The notes below the pieces were generated by a model that ran no database searches, was not told the DNA's origin, and saw only the letters and a program-made list of their open reading frames with translations. A program made the position numbers and the translations under genes. A stretch of DNA of 64,000 nt from Tillus elongatus. Taxonomy: Eukaryota; Arthropoda; Insecta; Coleoptera; Cleridae. This document shows positions 10,533 to 22,495 of this stretch, one piece after another (the first letter of the stretch is position 1; every line of letters starts with the position of its first letter). The DNA is taken from NCBI GenBank assembly GCA_964006375.1, contig OZ023267.1:87152906-87216905 (forward strand), read 5' to 3'.

Positions 10533-13500
10533 TAGATATATATAATATGAATACATTATGTAAGTTACCGTATATAGAATTAAACGAAATATCAGGTAAA
10601 TTTTTGTTAGACTCAGGATCTGCAAAAAATCTTTTGAATCCTGCTGTAACATATTATAAGTTCCCTAAAAACATATTTACGCATGATTTTACCATACGCA
10701 CCGCGCATGGCATTTCGAAGCACTGTAAGCGTGCACGTATTAAACTTAAATCGTTTTCAGAGGAAATACAAGAGTTCTGCCTGTTTAACTTTAACACATT
10801 TTTTTCGGGATTAATTGGGATGGAATTTCTGAAACGAAACGAAGCTAAAATAGATTTTAAGGATCACAAACTGTATATAGGCAAGAATATTATACCAATA
10901 AAATTCACAGATCTTAGCGTGAGTCAATCGGGACAGACAGAAACCAAAGCAGATGGTTTAGTGCTACCCGAGACTCATTTAAATTTAAACAATATAATAA
11001 CCCAGCAGTATTTCGTACGTAATGAAGAACTTGAGACCATTAATCACGTACTAAATAATAACCAAGCGTATAATGTAAGAGATAGGCCATTCAGCAGATT
11101 AAATAAACAATATGCATCTGAAACCAGATACAGCCAAAGGCGAAGTCCGTTTGCACCAGTAGTTATACAAAATAACAATTCTAGTACAACTCATATTAAT
11201 AATTTAAACACTTACAATACGGGGCGTAATCAAAAACGAATTAATAATGAGAATGTCTTAATTGAACAAATAGATACAGGAGAATTAAATGACGAGGAAA
11301 AACAATTGTTATTTAGTTTATTATCAGAATATCAGGACATCTTTTTAAATAAAAACGAACCATTGACGCACACAAATGCTATAAAACATAGAATAAGGAC
11401 AACAGACGACATACCTGCCCATTCTAAATTATATAGATACCCGTACGTACATAAACCGGAAGTAGACAGAAAAATAAATGACATGTTAAGACAAAAAATC
11501 ATTAGAAAAAGCCACAGCCCATATAGCTCACCTATTTGGGTTATATCAAAGAAAATGGACAAGTCAAATAAACAAAAATGGAGAATTGTGGTGGACTATA
11601 GGAAACTAAATGAAAAAACAATACCGGACAGACACCCAATTCCCAAAAGTGATGAAATACTGGACAAAATTGGGCGACCCCAATATTTCTCGACGATCGA
11701 TTTGATCTCTGGGTATCACCAAATTGAAATGGACCCCAGGGACATAGAAAAAACAGCGTTTACCACCGATACAGGCCATTGGGAGTACACCAGGATGCCG
11801 TTCGGGTTATCTGGGGCTCCAGCGACCTTTTCTAGGCTCATGCAGAACGTATTAAAAGGCCTAATTGGACAAACATGCCTTGTATATATGGATGACGTCA
11901 TAGTTTTCTCCACATCTTTACAGGAACACCTTGAGAAACTAAAACTAGTATTCGAGCGCTTCAGGCAAAGCAACTTAAAGATCCAGCTAGACAAAAGCGA
12001 TTTCCTAAGGAAGGAAGCCGAGTTTTTAGGACACGTGGTCAGCCCAGACGGGATTCGTCTGAATCCAAAGAAACTGGACGCAATAAGGAAATTCCCGATA
12101 CCTAAAACCCCAAAGGAAATAAAATCATTCCTAGGATTAGTTGGATACTATCGTAAATTCATAGAAAACTTCGCACACGTTACGAAACCACTAACAAAAT
12201 GTTTAAGGAAAAACTGGAAGATAAACGTGAACGACGAAGAATACATTGCTGCCTTTAACTCATGTAAAGACATATTAATGAATTCACCTGTACTTATATC
12301 ACCGGATTTTTCTAAAGACTTTATATTAACAACCGACGCTTCAAACGAGGCGATAACCGGAATATTAAGCCAGGGCGAACCCAATGCGGATCACCCGATA
12401 GCTTACGCCAGCCGGACATTAAACGACATTGAATCCAGGTACAGCACAACCGAGAAATAATTATTAGCCATCGTGTGGGCAACTAATTATTTTAGACCAT
12501 ACCTATACGGAAGGAAATTCACCATATATACGGACCATAAACCTTTAAAATGGTTATTTTCGTTGAAATAACCAAATTCAAAATTGCTCCGTTGGAGATT
12601 AAAATTGGAAGAATATGAATTTAAAATTGAATACAAAAAAGGAAAGCTAAACTGCGCAGCAGATGCACTGTCCAGAGTAGAAATAAACCCACTAGACATA
12701 GATAATCAGTCAATGGCGAACAATATCGACGAAGAAGAAGAAATCATAGAAATTGACGATGACGACACAGCAAACTCGAATGCAGACTCGTATTCGGCAC
12801 CAGGCATACCAATACTCGAGGAAGAAATCGTTAACAGCAAAACCAATCAGATAGTTTTTAAAAATACGGATAAACCGGACATATTCTCAGTCAGAAGAGA
12901 CAAAAGAAATTTCATATATGCAAACTTCAATTTAAAGGACGAATTAACCGAGACTATAATTTAAATCACGAGGGGAAGAGTAACCATCGCGGGGCTGATG
13001 AGACTCACCTAAGAATGAAGAAAATATACTACTATCCCAACTTAAAGAAACATATAGAGGAATATGTACGAAATTGCGAATTATGCAAAACGTGCAAATA
13101 CAATAGGAACCCGGTACAAATAGCATTGGAGCACACCCCCACAGCATCTAAACCATTAGAGATATCACACATTGACACATTCCAAATTGAACAAGCTATC
13201 TTCCTAACAATTATAGACCCATTTAGTAAATTTGGTCAAGCATTTCCAATAAAAAGTAAAAGTGCTACTGAAATTGCAAAAAACTTGATTAAGTACTTTT
13301 CACAGTATGGAGCGTGTAAAATAATAATCGCAGACCCAGGTACGGAGTTTTCAAACCAGGTAATTAAAGAACTATTAGAAACATATCAGATAGAGTTACA
13401 TATAACAACACCGCAAAACCCAACATCCAATGGACCTATCGAAAGATTTCACAGCACGATTATTGAACATTATCGATTATTCAAAATGAAATTTAAAAAT

Positions 13501-13959
13501 ATGAAACCCATAGACTTAATACCATATTGTATATTCGCTTACAACTCGACAATACACTCACAGACACTAAAACCACCTTTTGATTTAATATTTGGCTACA
13601 TACCAGAAATGTTTAACTATGACCCGGAAGTCATAATTACACAGGAATACAACGTACAACATAAAGATTTAATGCAAATTATTTACGAGATAGTCAGAAG
13701 CTGGATAGAGAATTCAAAAATAAAAACGTTACAACGGACAAATAAAAACACGAACCAACCGTTCAAGGAAGGTGACATTGTCTACAAAAAGATACCACCA
13801 GGCTCTCATAAAAAACATAAAAACCCATTTTCAGGACCGTACTCAATAATATCCCTATTAGAACATAACAAAGCTATTTTAATAAATCATAAAAATGACG
13901 AACAGACGATAGCACATTTAAGAAATTTACGTATTGCAGGTTCCTTGCCACGGGAATAA
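10529..13959 (+). pseudogene. pol: Errantivirus pol: protease, RT, RNase H, integrase
   Basis: Domains in order: aspartic protease (LLDSGSAKNLL, about 10600), reverse transcriptase (YMDDVIVFS at about 11885), RNase H (TTDASNEAITGILSQ at about 12330) and integrase from about 12960. The integrase has the H-H-C-C zinc finger (CELC at about 13075), the catalytic D, D and E (HIDTF, ADPGTEF, PIERFH) and a GPY motif near its end. The gene is broken by TAA at 12458-12460 and at 12569-12571, both in the RNase H/tether region, and by a one-base net deletion between about 12934 and 12967. All four domains are otherwise well kept, so decay is recent. Pol would copy and insert the element. Confidence 0.9.
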
Positions 13960-13976
13960 CAGCCCAAATACAAGAC

Positions 13977-15640
13977 TTGACAGACAACCCAGGCATGTTA
14001 CCAAAGAAATTAGGCACAGCATACACTGAGACTAGCAACTGGAATCTGATAGACATACATGACTTGACACAATTACATAGAGACTACAACCAAATAAAAA
14101 GACACAACGCAAATACAGTTACCTGCATGACAAAAGATTACCATTCTGAATATCATAATTTCATATTGACATTGAATTTCACCATAGATAATGTAGACGA
14201 TATATTTTATAGGATTTTTCCAAATAACAATATTATTAATAGACGAAAACGTGGCCTAATAAACGGACTAGGGTCTATATTTAAGTCAATCACGGGGAAT
14301 CTCGATTCACAAGATGGGGAACGCATTCAGCAAGCATTAGAAGCCTTAACGACAGATCAAAATAAAATTCATGAACTTTTTAGGTCCCAAAATTCGGTCA
14401 TGCTCGAGGCAATAGTCGAATTTAATAAAACGATAGTAGGATTGAGTCATAACCAAGGCACGATAGTAAATAGGACAAATGAATTAGGTAATACAGTAGA
14501 AAGCCTGCGAAGTGAACAATTAACTCACTATCATCGCATTAAGATCCTAGAGTTACTCATGCAGCTAGGACAATTATTAAACAATATTCAAGAAATAGCA
14601 TTAACAACAGAAAATGCCATCACTTTTGCAAAATTAGGAATCTTTCATACATCCATACTAAAAACCAACATTTATAATAAAAGAAATCAATAAAATACAA
14701 AATTATGCAACTAATGCTAAAGTAATAACAACCACTGATCTAAATATATACGAAAAAGTATTTAAAATTAAAGCAGCCCAAAACAATTTCAAAATTATAT
14801 TTCAAATAGAAATACCTCTGGTAAATGAATCAGAATATGATTATTATCAATTATATACATTACCTGTCCCTAGAAAGACACACCTTTTTACCATGATAAT
14901 TCCCAGAACCAAATACCTTATCCTAAGCAGTAAACAATATGCCTATCGTAATAAAGAATGTCAAAATTTAAAGAACCAAATATATTTTTGCAAAGACGAC
15001 AATCCAACAACCATGAATGATCAAAACCCATGTGAAATAAAGCTAATAAAATTTCAAAAACCTATTAACAATTGTAATCAAGAATTAGTCAAAATTAATA
15101 GAACCACAGTTTCGAGATATGGAACCAGTCAGTATATAGTTATAGCACCCGAAGAAACTAACGCCAGAATAACTTGCAAGGAACAGGAGTGGACCAACAT
15201 AATCAAGGGTACAAAATTAATCAACCTGCAACCAAATTGCCAATTAACCATAGGCAACAAAATCTACAAGACCGGCCCAGCAACAGCAGAAACACAACAA
15301 CTATTCAACCTGCCTACACTAGAAACCCCCATTCCAGAAGATCAACCAAATCCAGGACCAGTACCCGAAATATCATTAGAAAACGTACAGCTACACAACA
15401 TCAATCAAATCCAACACCAACTTCAAAAAATTAAACAAAATATACCAGGACCTATAACAATACCAATCCATCACCTGAGTATATGTACAATATTACTGTA
15501 CATAGCTGTCTTAATAACCATCACAACTATAGCAGTCCGAATGGGGTTGAAGAAACGAAGAACCAACAAAGAAGATAAAAGGACAAAAACAGGAACCACC
15601 GAGTCCAGATTTCCGTTGAAAATCCGGAACGAACCATAGC
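13977..15640 (+). pseudogene. env: Errantivirus envelope glycoprotein, one frameshift
   Basis: The env frame is already open upstream inside the integrase end, as expected for a gene expressed from a spliced RNA. It shows a furin-type cleavage site (RRKRG at about 14245) followed by a glycine-rich fusion-peptide-like segment (LINGLGSIFKSITGN), heptad-like helices, several N-glycosylation sequons, a membrane segment (LLYIAVLITITTIAV at about 15495) and a basic tail. The arrangement is that of gypsy-type Env, a membrane fusion protein related to insect baculovirus F. An extra A in a run near 14660 shifts the frame and ends the first part at 14693; the frame is then open to 15639. Not functional as it stands. 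Confidence 0.88.
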
Positions 15641-15650
15641 TTCGTCTTTA

Positions 15651-15661
15651 AAAATGGGAGG
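15651..15661 (+). promoter_or_regulatory. Polypurine tract of errantivirus copy 2
   Basis: AAAATGGGAGG lies directly before the LTR start AGATAAATGG; the same context precedes the LTR of copy 1. It is the plus-strand primer site for reverse transcription. Confidence 0.8.
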
Positions 15662-16087
15662 AGATAAATGGAGCCCAAACAATGGCCCGTTATAATACAA
15701 TTTCGCCTTCCCACGGTAAGAACCGCTGAGTCAGCCGTCGTCTTAACGGAGCCAAGAACTTTGCAGGTTCAAAGTGCAAGTAGAACGGAATATCACTGTG
15801 AGAATCTACATCAGCAGATTCCTTGTTTATCCAGAGACAATAGTGCCACGCCTGAAGGGAAGACTATAAAGAGGCTGCTCACAGAGGTAGAACTGTTCAT
15901 TCTTGTTCCGAGTTAGTCATCTGCACACCGAGTGCATAGACATTAGATCACATGTAGGTTGATCGTGTTATTTTTAGTATATTATATTATTCATATATTT
16001 TTTTGTAACTAAGTAATTAAGTTTTGATTGTTTAAATATCAAATAAATTGTTTTAAAAATTCAAACGTCTTAACCGTAAAGTTAAGT
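15662..16087 (+). repeat. Inner LTR of errantivirus copy 2
   Basis: A full-length LTR with the same landmarks as 8697-9119, but in its 3' half it matches the copy 1 LTR (1367-1786) rather than its own 5' partner: for instance GTTTTGATTGTTTAAA and CCGTAAAGT. It is followed by a primer site and not by host DNA, so it is not the element's outer end. Confidence 0.85.
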
Positions 16088-16280
16088 GGCGCAGTCGTTA
16101 GTATTGGTTAGATTGATCTGCACACCGAGTGCATAGACATTAGATCACATGTAGGTTGATCGTCTTATTTTAGTATATTATATTATTCATTTTTCTTGTA
16201 ACTAAATAATTAAGTATTGATTGTTCAAAGTATTAAATAAATTGTTTTAAAAATTCAAACGTCTTAACCGTGAAGTTAAG
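16087..16280 (+). repeat. Leader fragment joined to a 5'-truncated LTR
   Basis: After the inner LTR come the primer site and about 25 bases of leader (16087-16112), then an LTR lacking its first ~255 bp (16113-16280). This truncated LTR is identical to the 3' part of the 5' LTR and ends in the CGCG target duplication. The unit is therefore an LTR plus deleted element plus LTR, fused to the complete one. Confidence 0.85.
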
Positions 16281-16409
16281 TCGCGACTGGTGGTCTATTT
16301 ATCTCGCGTCGCCTTGAAGGGGGGTCTTTGTCTACCTGGACCCCCCTTTGGGACCGAGCCGATTCTGCTTTACCCACTTCCAAAGTTACGAGCCGCCACT
16401 GGTGTATAC

Positions 16410-17480
16410 GAACGAATATGTAAAAGGCGACATCTTTCAGCAAGTAAAAAGTCGACTGGCGACGATGTACATGACAAGCTGACGAGTGTGAAAGAGGTAC
16501 AAGCGGAGGCACAGCATAAAATGGAATAACTAGAAAATAAATATGATACCCTAGCCAATGAAAACATCAGTCTCAAAGATAGGCCCGTCATAAGGATTAA
16601 GATCCACACATTTAATGGCTCAGTCCCATGGTATTTATCTACGTCAGTTCGAACCCGCTGCTACAGCAAATGGTTGGGGCGATAGAGAGAAAGCGACTTG
16701 TAGCTCTCAAAGAAGATGCCATAAATCTGCTCTAAGGTATTCGCAGGGAAGAATAGGACAGTTTCGACAGCATTAGATACCACCTAGAAATGAGATTTGG
16801 CGACTAGTATTTACAACAGCTGTATCAAACTCAGCTGCAAAGTCGCTATCAGAAATCGGGCGAAACTCACAACAGTTTGAAGCCGACGTTGCTAGACTAA
16901 CACGATCAGCTTAGCCCACAGCTTCGGTGGAGTTTGCGGTCTCAAAGTACGAGAAAAGAATCAGATACATCCAAAGTCATGCAGCTACTAGAAAATATAG
17001 AACGGATAAAGCCTACGTCTCATGGGGAACCAATAAGAGCTTGCCGCGCCTTGCGTTGCTGGAACTGGCAAGGTGGGACATATAAGGGGCGAATGTTTGG
17101 GTCTAAGTTCACGCGCAAGGGAGAAAGCGAAGCTAAGGCGGGTAACCGTTTCTCAGGTTAGCGATAATGGCAGCACTCTCGTCGTAGGTGGATACATAAG
17201 CGGTAATAAGACCCAGATGGTCGTTGACACAGGGCGCACCTAGGACGATTATTCGCTGCTACATGGTTCCAAGATGGCGGGTAAGAGAGCTAGATATAGT
17301 GTCCAGAATAAATGCAAATTGAGACATGAAAGGCAAAGCAGAGAGCCATAGTCGGGGTCATATCACACCCAATTATAATTGGCTTGGACATTCTCCAAGT
17401 CAGTGCGTTAAACTTTATCTTGGCACTAACATCCAACCTATCGGCGGCGAAGAAATAACAATGTCGTGTGGCAGTAACCA
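16410..17480 (+). pseudogene. Gypsy gag-protease relic (right part)
   Basis: Continuation of the relic at 7130-7793. Several frames together give a Gag-like stretch (16410-16530) and, near 17200-17250, GNKTQMVVDTG followed by a degenerate continuation: a retropepsin active site (DTG). A hydrophobic IIIGLDIL-like motif lies near 17370 as expected for the protease flap-to-end region. Many stops are present. It is cut off at about 17480 by the 1-kb repeat. Confidence 0.6.
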
Positions 17481-17483
17481 AAT

Positions 17484-18500
17484 TGCTGAGATTTACATAT
17501 TAAGTTTATTTTTCTAAGTGGAAGGCTAGGTATTTTTTCGGCTAGTTCAACTGCAAATTCGATTGTCCGTTTTATGATGCTAACACGTTCTAGTCGATTC
17601 TGCATACTTCCAGAGATATCTAGATCTGGATATGCTTGTTCACGGGATCGTTTACAATAGTCATCTTCGTTACTGTTGAAGCTACAATGTGGTTCAAGTG
17701 GGGGAAGTTGTTTACACGTATATCCCGATTTTGGCACCAAAAAAGCATTTGCGCAGAGAAATCTCGAAGGGGTATTCTTATTTTACATTTGGTTTTTGGA
17801 TGATCACTTTTTTAGTGGCCACAAATAAAACTAGCATGCCTTGATAAGACCTCACACAACATATATAATAGCGGTAAAAAATATTTGAAAAGTGCATCGG
17901 AGCCGTGATATACAGAGTGATTCATTAGGTGAGCGACATTCATATCTTGGTAACTATGGCAACAAGAGCTTCGGGAAAAAACATTCGAAAGGTTTTTTGC
18001 AGTGCAATTCAGGTAATATTTTTGATTTTCTTATTCTTGCCACCTGATGGCGCTTTTTGGGATGCAACTTTTTCAAAGCTGTTATCTCAAAATATTTCTG
18101 TTACAATGTTATCTTTTGTTAACTTTCTCTGAAATTCCTAATCTTGTTCTATATTTTTGTTTGAGTTTCGACCCCCCTTATATTAAGCATGATCAAAGGG
18201 TTGAATTGAATCAAAAGTTGATGTAAGTTGGCAACCTTTTACTTTACACCCATCATATGATACACCAGTAAAATTGTGTCGACAAGTCCAACATAATGAC
18301 ATTTAAATTAATTATGGCTCCCATTTGAAAATCAAAGTTGATGATGATTCTCGAAAAACGAAACGTTAGAACTCGGTTTTGATACCATTTTCAAATCTAC
18401 TGTCAAAAGTGCCTTTAGAAAGTGAAGTTCGAAGTTGCATATTTTTAGAAATGAAGAGGTTGTTACTAAAATGAGAAATTCTAAAAATAAGTTTTTCTCC
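17484..18500 (+). repeat. 1-kb interspersed repeat, left copy
   Basis: It is an imperfect reverse complement of 28515-29440. Conserved blocks include the AGAGTGATTCATTAGG and CTTCGGGAAAAAACATTCG stretches. No coding frame is recognised. The two copies flank the kinase-bearing LTR element head to head. Confidence 0.85.
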
Positions 18501-18590
18501 ATATTCCAGGAAGCGTAAAAATTAGGTCACTTTTTTCGACGATAAATTATTTTCTTTCCTAGCTTATGCAATTCCCCTCGCACTTCATCA

Positions 18591-19193
18591 ATTTCATTTC
18601 TTTTACCATTGTGAGTGTGCGAATATCGATATTATGCCAATTAATAAAGTCTGCAAGCTGACATACATGTGGACGCAAGATCGTACATTTGAGTGAGCAA
18701 CCTTTCAATTATATTTCCTTATAGCGAAACAGTTATAATCAAGTAATGGGCAAAAATCTTAAATTTTATAAGTCTCAAGACAGTTTGTATACTAACAATA
18801 ACCAAAATTATAAACATACAAGAATTATAATACTAGTTATACCTAATATAAAAAAATGTTAACTATCGATTAATTATATATTACCCACAATAATTTCATT
18901 TCTTTTACCATTGTGAGTGTGCAAATATCGATATTATGCCAATTAATAAAGTCTGCAAGCTGACATACATGTGGACGCAAGATCGTACATTTGAGTGAGC
19001 AACCTTTCAATTATATTTCCTTATAGCGAAACAGTTATAATCAAGTAATGGGCAAAAATTTTAAATTTTATGTCTCAAGACAGTTTGTGTACTAACAATA
19101 ACCAAAATTATAAACATACAAGAATTATAATACTAGTTATACCTAATATAAAAAAATGTTAACTATCGATTAATTATATATTACCCACAATAA
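18591..19193. repeat. Tandem duplication, two ~301-bp units
   Basis: 18591-18892 and 18893-19193 are nearly identical, differing by a few substitutions and a small deletion. Each begins ATTTCATTTCTTTTACC and ends TTACCCACAATAA. No gene content seen; a recent tandem duplication. Confidence 0.9.
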
Positions 19194-19621
19194 TATATAA
19201 ATGAAACGAGTCAGCGATATCTAATTAAAAATAAAAGAAGTGCAAACTAAATAAACACTACAAATAGAAAGAGTAAGTAATAGGTATTCTGAAAGAGAAC
19301 GGAGCCTTATAATTTTATAAACCAAAAGATAACCTATCTGCAATCAAAACTTAACAGTAAAAACGGCAAATTTTCGCGGATACAATCTTATAGCTATACA
19401 TATGCAATAAAATCTTAGTCACTTAAATACTGTTTACTATTTACAAAACAAAATAAGATCACTATATATATCACTGAGTTACAATGCAATTATATTTTCA
19501 CACATTAACCTTTTTCAGGTCTGGGAATCCATTGCTTTGTGTTATTTCTTTGTCCTATTATTTAGTCTGTGAAATAATTGCAATCTTATAGGATTATTAA
19601 TGAAAATATAATTTGTAACTA

Positions 19622-19692
<71 letters not shown>
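19194..19692. other. AT-rich stretch ending in a (TA)n array
   Basis: No gene seen. 19626-19691 is an uninterrupted (TA)n microsatellite that abuts the candidate LTR of the kinase-bearing element. Confidence 0.7.
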
Positions 19693-19696
<4 letters not shown>

Positions 19697-21585
19697 GAAC
19701 CCCGGCTCAGCAGACGGCCCGACGGATAAGTTGCCAATCCGTCCTTCGGGCGTGACCTAAATATTTTTTTGTTAAACTATCCTCGGGCGCCATCTTTATT
19801 CCCTATTGAATAGGACGAGGTCAGATCCCCGTGAGGACTTCTGCTAAGGCCCTCGTAGAACACCACAAAGTTACTGTTTCATAACAGCCTTGTCCTAGGG
19901 TAACTATAGCCAGGGGTCGTAAGTTATTATGTCCCGTAGAGTTCTCGAGAGGTAAGTGGGTTTTAATTACTCACTCCCGAATAATGGCTGTTTTCCCTAA
20001 CTTATAAAGTTGGAAGCAGAAATATTCTAAGCAGGCAACTATCGACTACGATATACCTGCTAGTCACAATCCGTCACAGGATTCTAGCCCTAACACCCAT
20101 ACTAGTACAAATACTTACAGGCAGTGCAGTGAAACGCAACTAATTACATAAAAACTCTCTAATAACATTCAGAATATTTACAAAATGAAATCGACAAAAA
20201 TAAAAATCCATCAAATAATTAAAACGAAAAATTCGCTACAATTCATGCGTATACCGAGACACATATCTCAGTTCAGATAATGTTATCTCTGGCAAGACAT
20301 TCTTTTATAATAGAATTGATACACCAAATGGGTAATATTTTAAAATACAGTGATATTCGCCTAAAATAATACGCATAATAATTAATGTCAATTAAGCGGG
20401 CGGCTAACATTAGCACAGCAAATAAAGCATAACAAAGCAACGGCAAGCGTAAAGCAGGGCACCACAAACCTCAAATGGAGAATGGCTCCGCGACGGGAGC
20501 AAGCAAACGGTTTCCACGCTGACACGACCCTAACTCGCTAATGAATAACACTAGGTAATTCGTTACCTAATTTTTATGGAACACCCTAACTAGCCTACAA
20601 TACCCTCCAGCGATTGCGTACCATTCTGGATTGATCTCTGCTTCCTCCGAGGACTTTACCGTCCCTCAAAGCAAACATAGTCGCCCCAATACAGCACACG
20701 ATGCCGGGCACACTAAATACTACCCTAAATCAGCACTGTCCGTGCTCCCGTTTCACTTATATAGGTACGAAACGTGACCAGCTTGGCCCTTACCTAGGCT
20801 AGACACTTTAGCTAGTTAACCACCTGGTTAGCGAGCGCATACGATTTCCCAGAGGACGTACGTCGCTCCAAGCGAGCGTGGTTCACATGTATAGTACGCT
20901 TTGATTCGCCAAAACACCCTAATTACACTACATATAATTATTTACCTTACTTAGATCCTCCTTAGATGGGTAATCGTGACTAGTTTGGTCACTACTAAAT
21001 TCAGTACACTCTATATACACGTGAAATCCTAACCCCGCTGTTAATATTTCGCATAGAACAGCATTAATAAAACATAACCAGTTTAACCGTTTACAAATTA
21101 TACTTCTGCACGTTGCCCGAAGTGATAACTAACCTTGCAAACTTATACTTTTACAGAACACAGTCCTCCTAGACTATTATTCTTTGTTAATAACAGACCA
21201 ACACACGGCCTTTTCGCTACTCTGTAGCGCAACGGAACAATCTTCCCCCAAGTATTACACCTAACTAACGCTTTAACAAATTACCAAGCAAGGTACGGAC
21301 GACGGCTACCTGTTGTCGCGGACGATGATTGCAAACCCTCTTTTTTCGTTCCGTCTTTTCTGCCCGCTTCCCTGACATGCGCCTAGAATAAATCTTATTG
21401 CGCCTGTCAGACCGGCGTAATGCGGTTCATCCTACAAAATCTACGTGTCGGCTCTGGCGAATTTTCGTACTTTCACGTGCATTTAAAATGAGTCAGATTT
21501 ATTGTCCAGCAAATATCCGTTATTTATACCGCCTAAATGACTTATTAGCTATTCAAATAACCGCAATAAATCGGACTTCATTACA
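19693..21585 (-). mobile_element. Candidate 3' LTR of the kinase-bearing element
   Basis: On the minus strand a purine tract (ACGGAGGGG) is followed by TGTAATGAAGTCC, and the segment ends GGGGTTCATCA against the (TA)n array, giving TG...CA ends that are partly inverted repeats of each other. A TATA-like box (GGTATAAATAA, about 21525) and AATAAA (about 21490) lie near its start. Its base composition differs from the flanking AT-rich DNA. The partner 5' LTR is not in the window, so this is an inference and the exact ends are uncertain. Confidence 0.4.
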
Positions 21586-21910
21586 CCCCTCCGTCTTCGG
21601 TTAACAAAAGACGCAGTCTTTTGTTACTACTCTACCTCCTCAACATCATTCGTTGAGTAGACTACTGTGATAACGCCAACGCCGCGCAAAAGAAAGAACA
21701 AATCAAAAATTAAAGGTTCCTAAAATTAACTGTACATAATCCTTAACCTCAAAGCCACGCTTGGCCACAAGGCCAAAACGGAGCGACACCTAAAACTAAC
21801 TTAACCTACTTCACTGTCACTGCACAGTTTCACATTTCACTTTGCACAAGTGTTCAAATTGGGGGAGGGAGAGAGAAGGCACAGGCGAGGAGAACTTGCT
21901 GAAGATACTC

Positions 21911-22396
21911 CTAGTAGGTGACTGGAATCCCACGTCGAGTACGTTTTTTACCTGCTTCACCAACTCCCACGCTGGGCTCCATCAGCGAGCACTGTATGCC
22001 CACGGATCGAGAACTAACTCCTACACATGGGATTACTTTTTGTTGCGGGGCGTTTTCCTTCTCTTCCCGGTCCTGCTGTTTCTTCCAACAAGGACATCTT
22101 CGGGACAGCGTTCCTCGCTTCCCACATCGGTAACAGAATATGCACGATCGCCTTTCGCATTGCGACGGCCTGTGACCTGCTTGACCACAGCGCCAACATA
22201 ACTTGCGCTTAAACGCCGGCTGCATTGCCTCGGCCATACTTGCGACCATTTCCGTCATCACGACGTCATCATCAGGGATCATGGCGCATACATTCGGAGG
22301 TAAGGTTGCTACCCTTGATTCCACCGCCTGGTCGATCTCGGCTTGTAGCTCATGGTCGAAAATTATCAACCCACTGTATACACGTTCTGCGTCCAT
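21911..22396 (-). CDS. Small zinc-knuckle protein downstream of the kinase
   Basis: An open frame of about 161 residues starting at ATG 22396 (MDAERVYSG). An acidic N-terminal half is followed by a canonical CCHC knuckle (CWRCGQAGHRPSQC) and a second one (CYRCGKRGTLSRRC) in which the His position holds Thr, then a basic, proline-containing tail. The spacing and the His-less second knuckle mirror the end of this element's own Gag (26841-27000), so it may be a partial duplicate of Gag nucleocapsid or a captured nucleic-acid-binding domain. It lies about 100 bp after the kinase stop and in the same frame. It probably binds RNA or DNA; its role is unknown. No break is present. Confidence 0.65.
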   Translation of the reverse strand: MDAERVYSGLIIFDHELQAEIDQAVESRVATLPPNVCAMIPDDDVVMTEMVASMAEAMQPAFKRKLCWRCGQAGHRPSQCERRSCIFCYRCGKRGTLSRRCPCWKKQQDREEKENAPQQKVIPCVGVSSRSVGIQCSLMEPSVGVGEAGKKRTRRGIPVTY

Positions 22397-22495
22397 ATCT
22401 AGTGACACAAAACAAAACAATTATTTCTGCTCAACATTTCACATGTCGACATTTCTCGAGGATAAAAGAAATTATTACTACTGCTCCGACCTCTC

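Larger units (their letters stand above)
8697..16280 (+). mobile_element. Errantivirus-type LTR element, nearly complete, broken
   Basis: Layout is LTR 8697-9119, tRNA-Ser primer site, gag, pol in the -1 frame, env, polypurine tract, LTR 15662-16087, then a short leader piece and a truncated extra LTR ending at 16280. The outer ends are flanked by CGCG (8693-8696 and 16281-16284). Gag, pol, a spliced-type env with furin site and the tRNA-Ser primer site place it in the gypsy/17.6/297 errantivirus group of insects. Each of the three genes carries disabling changes, so the copy is not functional. Confidence 0.9.
7794..16401. mobile_element. hAT-type element containing an errantivirus
   Basis: The termini are perfect inverted repeats (CAGTGGCGGCTCGT and its complement) flanked by an 8-bp target duplication, GTGTAGAC at 7786-7793 and GTGTATAC at 16402-16409, one mismatch. 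CAGTG termini plus 8-bp duplications are diagnostic of hAT elements. Without the errantivirus and its 4-bp duplication the element is about 1.0 kb (7794-8696 joined to 16281-16401) and has no transposase, so it is non-autonomous. It interrupts the gag of a gypsy relic, giving a clear insertion order. Confidence 0.85.
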
